Shown here in pieces: positions 9,589 to 17,406 of a DNA stretch of 64,000 bases (positions are counted from its first letter, which is position 1; each line of letters opens with the position of its first letter). The position numbers and the translations under genes are program-made. Origin of the DNA: Pseudomonas vanderleydeniana (GTDB taxonomy: Bacteria; Pseudomonadota; Gammaproteobacteria; Pseudomonadales; Pseudomonadaceae); contig NZ_CP077093.1 in NCBI RefSeq assembly GCF_014268755.2, positions 62,001 to 126,000 of the forward strand, read 5' to 3'. Under the pieces are notes generated by a model. The model saw nothing but the letters and a program-made list of their open reading frames with translations, ran no database searches and was not told the DNA's origin.

Positions 9589-9990
9589 TGCGCCTCCTTG
9601 CAGTACTTCCACGCACAGCCGGCCCGCTGCGATGCCCCTGCAGCAAGCTCGGTCCGGGTCTTTCAACCCAGGGGTAAAACCCCATTGTTTTCAGCCATTT
9701 CGGCGAAACTGTCAGATTCTACCCACAATTTTCTTACAATCGTACAGGTCATGACCCGGTAGTCGACGGCCTTGCCGAACCCGTCACAACTGTAACAAAG
9801 GGTCAGTAGCTTACCTTGACAAGCCCCAAGTACTACACCAAAAATGCACAACTTCCTGTTTATACATGATGGCCGCGTGATATCAAAGGCCTCATATCCA
9901 GAAGAATTATGGGACTTTCCCAGGGAACTTTTCCTGGGAAATATGCTCAGGTAATACCTGGCACTTTGCCAGACGATAAGGAGATCGAAC
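9589..9990. promoter_or_regulatory. Divergent T6SS promoter region between tagH and tssA
   Basis: This 402 bp gap is visibly richer in A+T than the flanking genes and must hold the promoters of both T6SS operons. No convincing sigma-70 hexamer pair could be singled out. The tssA-proximal end carries two inverted repeats, listed separately. No coding sequence of the expected codon bias is present; the open frames on the minus strand lack family resemblance. Confidence 0.7.
9916..9963 (+). promoter_or_regulatory. Two adjacent inverted repeats in the tssA leader
   Basis: The first is a perfect repeat, TTTCCCAGG at 9916-9924 and CCTGGGAAA at 9933-9941 with an 8-base loop. The second is CAGG-TAATA-CCTG at 9948-9960, extended by TGC and GCA on its flanks. 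They lie 30-75 bases before the tssA start and could be an operator or leader stem-loops. Their function is inferred only from position. Confidence 0.55.
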
Positions 9991-11019
9991 TTGCTGGACC
10001 TGCCGTTGTTGCTTGCTGCTGTTTCCGCGAATTCGCCCTGCGGCGAAGATCTGGAATATGACGCGCAATTCCTGCAACTGGAACGTGATGCCATGGGCAA
10101 GCCCGAGCGTATCATGGGCGACTCCGTGCAACCGGCAGAACCTCCCGCCTGGCGTGTCATCGAGCAATCGAGCACGGCCCTGCTGCAACGCAGCAAGGAC
10201 CTGCGCATCACCCATTTCCTGACGCAAAGCAGCCTGGCCCTCGAAGGCTTCGCCGGCCTGCGCGATGCACTCGAGCTGATTCACCAGTTGCTCCAGCAAT
10301 ACTGGGGCGAACTCTATCCCCAGCTCGACGCCGATGACGACAATGACCCCACCGTACGGGTCAACGCCTTGTCGGGCCTGGCTTGCGATACCAACGTGCG
10401 CCTGCTGCGCGAAAGCATCCTGACCCGCTCGCGGGCCTTCGGCACCGTGACCCTGCGTGCCGCGCTCAACGCCAGCGGTCTGCTGAGCTTTCCCGACGAG
10501 AGCCTGAGCCCCGACGAACTGAGCGGCGCCCTGCGCGACACCGACCCGGATGAGCTGGACGCGGTACGCAACGCCATCACCGAGTCGCGCAGCAGCCTCG
10601 ACGCCATCGAGCGCTACGTCTCCGAACAGGTCGGTTCGGCCCAGGGTGTCGACCTGAGCCCCCTGCGCCAACAGCTCAAGCTGGCGCTGCAGGTGTTCGC
10701 CGAATACGCCCCGGGCGGTGCCGCCCCGGCCGTGGACGATGCCGACAGCAGCGCCGAGACCGGCGAATCCCCGTCGGCGGACGTTCCGGCCGTCGCGGCG
10801 CTACGCGCCAGCGGCGAGATCGGCAACCGCGACGACGTGTTGCGCAGCCTCGACCGGATCCTCGCCTACTACACCCGCCACGAGCCTTCGAGCCCGCTGC
10901 CAGTGCTGTTGAACCGGGCGAAGAACCTGGTCCACGCCGACTTCGAGGCGATCGTGCGCAATTTGATCCCGGATGGCATGTCCCAGTTTGAAAACCTGCG
11001 CGGTCCCGAAGGCGAATAA
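9991..11019 (+). CDS. tssA: T6SS protein TssA (ImpA N-terminal family)
   Basis: TssA caps or initiates the sheath during T6SS assembly. The 342-residue protein begins with the ImpA_N domain (LDLPLLLAAVSANSPCGEDLEYD). It ends with a domain containing EIGNRDDVLRSLDRILAYYTRHEPSSPLP, typical of the short TssA1 class. The start is an uncommon TTG at 9991, supported by AAGGAG at 9978-9983 and by the family N-terminus; no ATG gives a better match. It is the first gene of the rightward structural operon. Confidence 0.94.
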   Translation: MLDLPLLLAAVSANSPCGEDLEYDAQFLQLERDAMGKPERIMGDSVQPAEPPAWRVIEQSSTALLQRSKDLRITHFLTQSSLALEGFAGLRDALELIHQLLQQYWGELYPQLDADDDNDPTVRVNALSGLACDTNVRLLRESILTRSRAFGTVTLRAALNASGLLSFPDESLSPDELSGALRDTDPDELDAVRNAITESRSSLDAIERYVSEQVGSAQGVDLSPLRQQLKLALQVFAEYAPGGAAPAVDDADSSAETGESPSADVPAVAALRASGEIGNRDDVLRSLDRILAYYTRHEPSSPLPVLLNRAKNLVHADFEAIVRNLIPDGMSQFENLRGPEGE

Positions 11020-11100
11020 GCCCGACCCCTCCGCGCAGTTACGTTAACGGCCTATACCGATGACGCCTACACCGTCGCAACAGCGACCAGGAGCAGCAAC

Positions 11101-11616
11101 GTGGCGAAGCAAAGTTCTCAGAAATTCATCGCGCGCAATCGCGCGCCACGGGTCCAGATCGAGTACGACGTGGAACTCTACGGCGCCGAGAAAAAGGTCC
11201 AGTTGCCTTTCGTGATGGGCGTGCTGGCCGACCTGGCCGGCAAACCCGCCGAGCCACTGCCTGCCGTCGCCGACCGCAAGTTCCTGGAGATCGACGTCGA
11301 CAACTTCGACTCGCGCCTCAAGGCCATGAAGCCGCGTGTCGCGTTCAACGTACCGAACGAACTGACCGGTGAAGGCAACCTGAGCCTGGACATCACCTTC
11401 GAAAGCATGGACGACTTCAGCCCTGCCGCCGTGGCACGCAAGGTCGACTCGCTGAACAAGCTGCTCGAGGCACGGACCCAGCTGGCCAACCTGCTGACCT
11501 ACATGGACGGCAAGACCGGTGCCGAAGACATCATCATGAAGGCCATCAAGGATCCGGCGCTGCTCCAGGCCCTGGCCAGTGCGCCAAAGCCCCAGGACTC
11601 CGAGCCCAGCGCTTAA
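11101..11616 (+). CDS. tssB: T6SS contractile sheath small subunit TssB
   Basis: TssB pairs with TssC to form the contractile sheath in the cytoplasm. The 171-residue protein starts at a GTG preceded by CAGGAG. It shows the family pattern SSQKFIARNRAPRVQIEYDVE, PFVMGVLADL and a central FDSRLKAMKPRVAF segment. The length is standard. It lies 81 bp after tssA and 15 bp before tssC. Confidence 0.97.
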   Translation: MAKQSSQKFIARNRAPRVQIEYDVELYGAEKKVQLPFVMGVLADLAGKPAEPLPAVADRKFLEIDVDNFDSRLKAMKPRVAFNVPNELTGEGNLSLDITFESMDDFSPAAVARKVDSLNKLLEARTQLANLLTYMDGKTGAEDIIMKAIKDPALLQALASAPKPQDSEPSA

Positions 11617-11631
11617 TCAGGACGAACGATC

Positions 11632-13125
11632 ATGACCCAGTTGCAGCAAGACAATCAGCCTCTGCAAAGCGGCACCACCGAACCGAGCGAGTTCGCCAGC
11701 CTGCTGATGCAGGAGTTCAAGCCCAAGACCGAGCGCGCCCGCGAAGCCGTCGAAGGCGCCGTGCGCACCCTGGCCGAGCAGGCCCTGGCGCAGACCGACC
11801 TGGTCTCCAACGACGCCATCAAGTCGATCGAATCGATCATCGCCGCCATCGACGCCAAGCTCACCGCCCAGGTCAACCAGGTGATCCACCACCCCGAGTT
11901 CCAGCAGCTGGAAAGCGCCTGGCGTGGCCTGCACTACCTGGTCAACAACACCGAAAGCGATGAGCAGCTGAAGATTCGCGTGCTGAACATCGCCAAGCCG
12001 GAACTGCACAAGACCCTGAAGAAATTCAAGGGCACGGCCTGGGACCAGAGCCCGATCTTCAAGAAGATGTACGAAGAGGAATACGGCCAGTTCGGCGGCG
12101 AGCCGTACGGCTGCCTGGTCGGCGACTACTACTTCGACCAGTCGCCACCGGATGTCGAACTGCTGGGCGAGCTGTCCAAGGTCTGCGCGGCGATGCACGC
12201 GCCGTTCATTTCCGCCGCTTCGCCCACCGTGATGGGCATGGGCTCGTGGCAGGAACTGTCGAACCCGCGCGACCTGACCAAGATCTTCACCACCCCGGAA
12301 TACGCCGGCTGGCGCTCGCTGCGTGAGTCGGAAGACTCGCGCTACATCGGCCTGACCATGCCACGCTTCCTGGCTCGCCTGCCCTACGGTGCCAAGACCG
12401 ACCCGGTGGAAGCGTTCGCCTTCGAGGAAGACACCGACGGCGCCGACAGCGACAAGTACACCTGGGCCAACGCGGCCTACGCCATGGCGGTGAACATCAA
12501 CCGCTCGTTCAAGCACTACGGCTGGTGCTCGCGGATTCGCGGCGTCGAGTCCGGCGGCGAAGTCGAAGGCCTGCCGGCGCACACCTTCCCGACCGACGAT
12601 GGCGGCGTGGACATGAAGTGCCCGACCGAAATCGCCATCTCCGACCGTCGTGAGGCGGAACTGGCGAAGAACGGCTTCATGCCGCTGCTGCACAAGAAGA
12701 ACACCGACTTCGCCGCGTTCATCGGCGCCCAGTCGCTGCAGAAACCGGCCGAGTACGACGACCCGGACGCCACCGCCAACGCCAACCTGGCCGCGCGCCT
12801 GCCGTACCTGTTCGCCACCTGCCGCTTCGCCCATTACCTCAAGTGCATCGTTCGCGACAAGATCGGTTCGTTCAAGGAAAAGGACGAGATGCAGCGCTGG
12901 CTGCAGGACTGGATCCTCAACTACGTCGACGGCGACCCGGCCCACTCCACCGAAACCACCAAGGCCCAGCACCCGCTGGCGGCGGCGGAAGTGGTGGTCG
13001 AGGACGTCGAGGGCAACCCGGGCTACTACACCTCCAAGTTCTTCCTGCGCCCGCACTACCAGCTCGAAGGCCTGACCGTGTCGTTGCGCCTGGTGTCGAA
13101 GCTGCCTTCGGCGAAGGGGGCGTAA
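11632..13125 (+). CDS. tssC: T6SS contractile sheath large subunit TssC
   Basis: TssC forms the outer layer of the sheath and is recycled by ClpV. The 497-residue product has normal length and shows hallmark blocks such as LESAWRGLHYLV, FGGEPYGCLVGDYYF and the C-terminal FFLRPHYQLEGLTVSLRLVSKLP. ATG at 11632 follows tssB by 15 bp. The stop is followed by a large palindromic intergenic element that separates it from hcp. Confidence 0.98.
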   Translation: MTQLQQDNQPLQSGTTEPSEFASLLMQEFKPKTERAREAVEGAVRTLAEQALAQTDLVSNDAIKSIESIIAAIDAKLTAQVNQVIHHPEFQQLESAWRGLHYLVNNTESDEQLKIRVLNIAKPELHKTLKKFKGTAWDQSPIFKKMYEEEYGQFGGEPYGCLVGDYYFDQSPPDVELLGELSKVCAAMHAPFISAASPTVMGMGSWQELSNPRDLTKIFTTPEYAGWRSLRESEDSRYIGLTMPRFLARLPYGAKTDPVEAFAFEEDTDGADSDKYTWANAAYAMAVNINRSFKHYGWCSRIRGVESGGEVEGLPAHTFPTDDGGVDMKCPTEIAISDRREAELAKNGFMPLLHKKNTDFAAFIGAQSLQKPAEYDDPDATANANLAARLPYLFATCRFAHYLKCIVRDKIGSFKEKDEMQRWLQDWILNYVDGDPAHSTETTKAQHPLAAAEVVVEDVEGNPGYYTSKFFLRPHYQLEGLTVSLRLVSKLPSAKGA

Positions 13126-13143
13126 CACCCCCAGGCACTGTTT

Positions 13144-13283
13144 CCCCTGTGGGAGCCGGCTTGCTGGCGATCGGCCGCGCAGCGGCCGTGAATCCCGAGC
13201 CCACGGTCTTTCTGAAAGACCGCATACCCTGGCTTTACGAGTGCTGCGCACTCGATCGCCAGCAAGCCGGCTCCCACAAGGGG
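13144..13283. repeat. 140 bp palindromic intergenic repeat between tssC and hcp
   Basis: Outer arms of about 30 bp at 13144-13173 and 13253-13283 are reverse complements apart from one extra base; their core is GTGGGAGCCGGCTTGCTGG. Between them lie three smaller hairpins: one with CGGCCG arms near 13172-13188, GGTCTTT/AAAGACC at 13205-13221, and GAGTGC/GCACTC at 13240-13254. The architecture matches the dispersed palindromic repeats of fluorescens-group genomes. It may attenuate tssC read-through or stabilise mRNA ends. Confidence 0.85.
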
Positions 13284-13370
13284 AAAGCATCATCCGTAAT
13301 AACGGCGACCTCGCCATCGATGGCGGGTCCTGGCTAACAACCTCGTGGTGCAGACCACACTGGAGAAAAC

Positions 13371-13859
13371 ATGGCTGTTGATATCTTCATCAAGATCGGT
13401 GACATCAAGGGCGAGTCCATGGACAAGGCCCACAAGGACGAAATCGACGTCCTGAACTGGAGCTGGGGCATGTCCCAGTCCGGCAACATGCACATGGGCG
13501 GTGGCGGTGGCGCCGGCAAGGTCAACGTCCAGGACCTGTCGCTGACCAAGTACGTCGACAAGTCCTCGCCCAACCTGATGATGCACTGCGCCAGCGGCAA
13601 GCACGTCGACAAGGTCACCCTGGTGGTGCGCAAGGCCGGCGGCGAAAGCCAGGTCGAGTACATGAAGATCGACCTGAGCGAAGTGCTGATCACCTCGCTG
13701 AGCACCGGCGGTTCGGGCAGCGATGATCGCCTGACCGAAAACGTCACCCTGAACTTCGCCCAGGTCCAGATCGAGTATCAGGAGCAGAAGGCCGACGGTT
13801 CCAAGCAGGGCGGCCCGGTCAAGTTCGGCTGGAACATCCGCACGAACACCAAGATCTGA
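13371..13859 (+). CDS. hcp: T6SS tube protein Hcp
   Basis: Hcp hexamers stack into the inner tube that is expelled with VgrG. The 162-residue protein is a clear Hcp1-type member: MAVDIFIKIGDIKGES at the start, VLNWSWGMSQSG, and the C-terminal VKFGWNIRTN. A glycine-rich loop (HMGGGGGAGKVN) lies at about 43-54. The start has a GGAG ribosome-binding site 6 bases upstream. It stands apart from its neighbours (245 bp after tssC, 150 bp before tssE), consistent with separate, high-level expression. Confidence 0.98.
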   Translation: MAVDIFIKIGDIKGESMDKAHKDEIDVLNWSWGMSQSGNMHMGGGGGAGKVNVQDLSLTKYVDKSSPNLMMHCASGKHVDKVTLVVRKAGGESQVEYMKIDLSEVLITSLSTGGSGSDDRLTENVTLNFAQVQIEYQEQKADGSKQGGPVKFGWNIRTNTKI

Positions 13860-13867
13860 TCCTCGTG

Positions 13868-13892
13868 CCCTCGACGCGCCGCGTCGGGGGCA
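13868..13892 (+). terminator. Stem-loop downstream of hcp
   Basis: A GC-rich hairpin with CGACGCG/CGCGTCG arms lies 10 bases after the hcp stop, without a T-tract. It may partly terminate or protect the hcp message, leaving tssE and later genes at lower level. The 150 bp hcp-tssE gap contains no tagJ or other supported gene. Confidence 0.45.
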
Positions 13893-14009
13893 TTGGGTGC
13901 GACTCCCCCAGAATTCGATACATTGCCGGTGTCCGAGCATGGCCAAGCCTGCGCTTCCCGAACAGTGGAGCTGCCGCCCCGCAGCGTCCAGCCCCTGTGA
14001 CGTTGCACG

Positions 14010-14531
14010 ATGAGCAGCGTGCCAAGCGACTTCGCCCTGCGCGAACGCCTGCAACCGTCGCTGCTCGACCGGTTGACCGACGATGAGCCCGGCCACGAGC
14101 AGGAAGGCACGGACAAGCGCGTGCTGTCCCTGAGCCAACTCAAGGCCTCGGTACTGCGTGACCTGACCTGGCTGCTCAATACCACCTCGCTGCTCGACGC
14201 CGATGCCACGCTGCATACGCCGGCCGGCACCTCGGTGATCAACTACGGCCTGCCAGCACTGGCCGGCTACAGTGCCTCGAGCATCGATATCCCGGCACTG
14301 GAAAGCCTGATCCACAAGGCCATCGCCACCTTCGAGCCGCGCATCCTGGCCAGCAGCCTGCGGGTCCGCGCCCAGGTCGCCCATGGCGAGATGAACCACA
14401 ACGCCCTGAGCTTCGAGATCGAGGGTGACCTGTGGGCCCTGCCGGCGCCGCTGCCGCTGCTGCTGCGCACCGACCTCGACCTGGAGTCCGGCCATGTGCG
14501 CGTGGTCCCGGCCGAGCAACGGAGACGTTAA
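14010..14531 (+). CDS. tssE: T6SS baseplate protein TssE (gp25-like)
   Basis: TssE is a gp25-like baseplate wedge protein. The 173-residue product contains [18 protein letters not shown] near the N-terminus and the gp25 core with [17 protein letters not shown]-terminal region with [27 protein letters not shown] follows. The length is typical. It ends in TAATG, so its stop overlaps the tssF start by one base. Confidence 0.95.
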   Translation: MSSVPSDFALRERLQPSLLDRLTDDEPGHEQEGTDKRVLSLSQLKASVLRDLTWLLNTTSLLDADATLHTPAGTSVINYGLPALAGYSASSIDIPALESLIHKAIATFEPRILASSLRVRAQVAHGEMNHNALSFEIEGDLWALPAPLPLLLRTDLDLESGHVRVVPAEQRRR

Positions 14532-16390
14532 TGAACCCGCGCCTGCTCGACCTCTACAACCAGGAGCTGCAGCACGTCCGCGAAAGCGCGGCCGAGTTCG
14601 CCAAGGAATACCCGAAGATCGCCGGCCGCCTGACGCTGTCCGGGATCGACTGCGCCGACCCCTATGTCGAGCGCCTGCTGGAAGGCTTCGCCTATCTCAC
14701 CGCGCGCGTGCAGCTCAAGCTCGACGCCGAGTACCCGACCTTCACTCACAACCTGCTGGAAATCGCCTACCCGCACTACCTGGCACCGACCCCGTCGATG
14801 ACCGTGGTGCAGTTGCAGACCGACCCCGACGAGGGCTCGCTGGCCGGCGGTTTCACCCTGCCGCGTGACAGCGTATTGCGTGCCACGCTCGGCAAGGACA
14901 CCCAGACCTCCTGCGAGTACCGCACCGCCCACGCGGTGACGTTGTGGCCGCTGCAGGTCAGCCAAGCCGAGTACTTCGGCAACCCGGCGACCGTGCTCGG
15001 CCGTCTGGCCGCCAGCGAGCCCAAGGCCAAGGCCGGCCTGCGCCTGACCCTGCGCACCGGCGCCGAACTGCCGTTCAACCAGCTCGACCTGGACAACCTG
15101 CCGCTGTACCTCAACGGCGCCGACGAACAACCGTTCCGTCTCTACGAGCAACTGCTGGGCAACGCCTGCGCGGTATTCGCCCGCGCTCCGGGCGGCGACT
15201 GGGTCGAACGCCTGCCCCAGGACGCCCTGCGCGCCTGCGGTTTCGACGATCGCGAAGCGGCGATGCCGGTGGTGGCCCAGGCCTTCCAGGGCTATCGCCT
15301 GCTGCAGGAATACTTCGCCCTGCCCCAGCGCTACCTGTTCGTCGACTTCACCGGACTCGGTCGCGCGGTCAAGCGCTGTAGCGGCCAGGAACTGGAACTG
15401 GTCATTCTGTTCGAGCGCTTCGACCCAAGCCTGGAAGGCAGCGTCGGCGCCGCGCAGTTCGTGCCGTTCTGCAGCCCGGCGATCAACCTGTTCCCACGGC
15501 GCCTGGACCGTATCCACCTGTCCGAGCGGGTCAACGAACACCATGTGATCGCCGACCGCACCCGACCGATGGATTTCGAGATCCACTCGCTGACCGGTGT
15601 CACCGGCCACGGTACCGGCCCCGACCAGCCGTTCCTGCCGTTCTATGCCGTGCGCGACCCCTCACGCTACGGTCGCGACCAGGCCTACTACATCCTGCGG
15701 CGCGAGCCACGGGTGCTGTCCAGCGAGCAACGGCGCAAGGGCACCCGCTCGACCTACATCGGCAGCGAGACCTTCGTCAGCCTGGTCGACAGCCAGCAGG
15801 CGCCCTACCGCCACGACCTGCGCCAGCTCGGTGTCAGCGCCCTGTGCACCAACCGCGACCTGCCGCTGTTCATGAGCGTCGGTAGCGGCAAGAGCGACTT
15901 CACCCTCGCCGACAGCGCGCCGGTGTCGGCCGTGCGTTGCCTGGCCGGACCGAGCCGACCACGGGCCAGCCACGCCCACGACAACAAGGCCTGGCGCCTG
16001 ATCAGCCAGCTGTCGCTGAACTACCTGTCGCTGAGCGAAGACGGCCAGGGCGCCGCCGCCCTGCGCGAGCTGCTGCGCCTGTACGGCGAAAGCAATGACG
16101 CCGCCCTGCAACTGCAGATCGAGGGCCTGCGCGAAGTCAGCAGCAAGGCCTGCACCCGGCGCCTGCCGATGCCCGGGCCGATCGTCTTCGGACGCGGCCT
16201 GGAGATCACCCTGGAATTCGACGAGAACGCGTTCCGCGGCACCGGGGTGTTCCTCCTCGGTGCGGTGTTCGAACGCTTCCTGGCACGCTACGTGTCGATC
16301 AACAGTTTTACCGAGACGGTGATCCGTACCACCGAACGCGGCGAGATCATGCGATGGAAAGCCAAGCCCGGACGCCGTCCGACCCTGTGA
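14531..16390 (+). CDS. tssF: T6SS baseplate protein TssF
   Basis: TssF is the main baseplate wedge subunit and works with TssG, TssE and TssK. The open frame extends upstream to 14432, but the product should begin at the ATG at 14531 ([18 protein letters not shown]), which is the conserved family start and overlaps the tssE stop. The 619-residue protein contains EYPKIAGRLTLSGIDCADPYVERLLEGFAYL and the late block SLNYLSLSED. The gene overlaps tssG by 37 bp. Confidence 0.96.
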   Translation: MNPRLLDLYNQELQHVRESAAEFAKEYPKIAGRLTLSGIDCADPYVERLLEGFAYLTARVQLKLDAEYPTFTHNLLEIAYPHYLAPTPSMTVVQLQTDPDEGSLAGGFTLPRDSVLRATLGKDTQTSCEYRTAHAVTLWPLQVSQAEYFGNPATVLGRLAASEPKAKAGLRLTLRTGAELPFNQLDLDNLPLYLNGADEQPFRLYEQLLGNACAVFARAPGGDWVERLPQDALRACGFDDREAAMPVVAQAFQGYRLLQEYFALPQRYLFVDFTGLGRAVKRCSGQELELVILFERFDPSLEGSVGAAQFVPFCSPAINLFPRRLDRIHLSERVNEHHVIADRTRPMDFEIHSLTGVTGHGTGPDQPFLPFYAVRDPSRYGRDQAYYILRREPRVLSSEQRRKGTRSTYIGSETFVSLVDSQQAPYRHDLRQLGVSALCTNRDLPLFMSVGSGKSDFTLADSAPVSAVRCLAGPSRPRASHAHDNKAWRLISQLSLNYLSLSEDGQGAAALRELLRLYGESNDAALQLQIEGLREVSSKACTRRLPMPGPIVFGRGLEITLEFDENAFRGTGVFLLGAVFERFLARYVSINSFTETVIRTTERGEIMRWKAKPGRRPTL

Positions 16391-17406
16391 GCACGCTCAC
16401 GGCGATGCAATCCGAGCCCTGGGAATACGATTTCTTCCAGGCGCTGCGACGTATCGAGTGCGAATCGCCGCACCTGCCGCGCTTCGGCCATTCGCTGCGC
16501 CTGGCGGACGACCCGCTGCGCCTGGGCCAGCAGCTGGACTGCGCCTTCGCCCCGGCCACCCTGGCCTCCATGACCCCGGCCGAAGGCACCGCACCGGCAC
16601 GCCTGGAGCAGTTCTTCTTCGGCCTCGGCGGCCCCAACGGCCCGCTGCCGCTGCACATCACCGAATACGTGCGCGAGCGCCAACGCAATAACGCCGACAG
16701 CACCAGCAAGCGCTTTCTCGATGTGTTCCACCACCGCCTGCTGAGCCTGTTCTACCGGGCCTGGGCCGAGGCCCGGCCGACGGTCAGTCACGACCGCCCG
16801 GATGACGACTACTGGTCCGAGCGCCTGGCCGCCCTCAGCGGTCGCGGCATGCCCAGCCTGCTCCGGCAGGGGCTGATCCCGGCGACCGCCAAACTGCATT
16901 TCAGCGGCCACCTGGCTGCCCAGACCCGCTACCCGGATGGCCTCAAGGCAATCCTAAGCGAGTACTTCGGCCTGCCGGTCGAGATCGAGGAATACGTCGG
17001 CCAGTGGCTGGAGTTGCCCGAGCGCAGCCGCCTCGGGGTCAGCGCCAGTCGGCTGGGCGTGGACTTCTGCCTGGGCCGCCACGTCTGGGACCGCCAGCAC
17101 AAGTTCCGCATCCGCTTCGGCCCCCTCAAGCTCGACGAATACATGAGCCTGCTGCCCGATGCGCAACCCTTCCACCACCTGGTGGCCTGGGTCGCCGAAT
17201 ACCTGGGACACGAGCTGGACTGGGACCTCAATCTGGTCCTGGAACAGCCCGAAGTCCCCCGGTTGCAACTCAACGGCCAATTCCGCCTGGGCTTCAACAC
17301 CTGGGTCGGCCAACCCAAAGAGGACGCCAGGGACCTGATCCTGGCCCGGCATTACGCCGAACACGCCACACCAGCCCACCACTCAAGGAGCACAGAGCAT
17401 GGGTGA
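16354..17406 (+). CDS. tssG: T6SS baseplate protein TssG
   Basis: TssG binds two TssF copies in the baseplate wedge. The 350-residue protein starts inside the end of tssF and shows the family blocks EPWEYDFFQALRRIE, FFGLGGPNGPLPLHITEYVRER and a C-terminal RLQLNGQFRLGFNTWVG. The length is normal. The stop overlaps the start of tssH by 8 bp, so tssF-tssG-tssH are likely translationally coupled. Confidence 0.96.
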   Translation: MESQARTPSDPVSTLTAMQSEPWEYDFFQALRRIECESPHLPRFGHSLRLADDPLRLGQQLDCAFAPATLASMTPAEGTAPARLEQFFFGLGGPNGPLPLHITEYVRERQRNNADSTSKRFLDVFHHRLLSLFYRAWAEARPTVSHDRPDDDYWSERLAALSGRGMPSLLRQGLIPATAKLHFSGHLAAQTRYPDGLKAILSEYFGLPVEIEEYVGQWLELPERSRLGVSASRLGVDFCLGRHVWDRQHKFRIRFGPLKLDEYMSLLPDAQPFHHLVAWVAEYLGHELDWDLNLVLEQPEVPRLQLNGQFRLGFNTWVGQPKEDARDLILARHYAEHATPAHHSRSTEHG

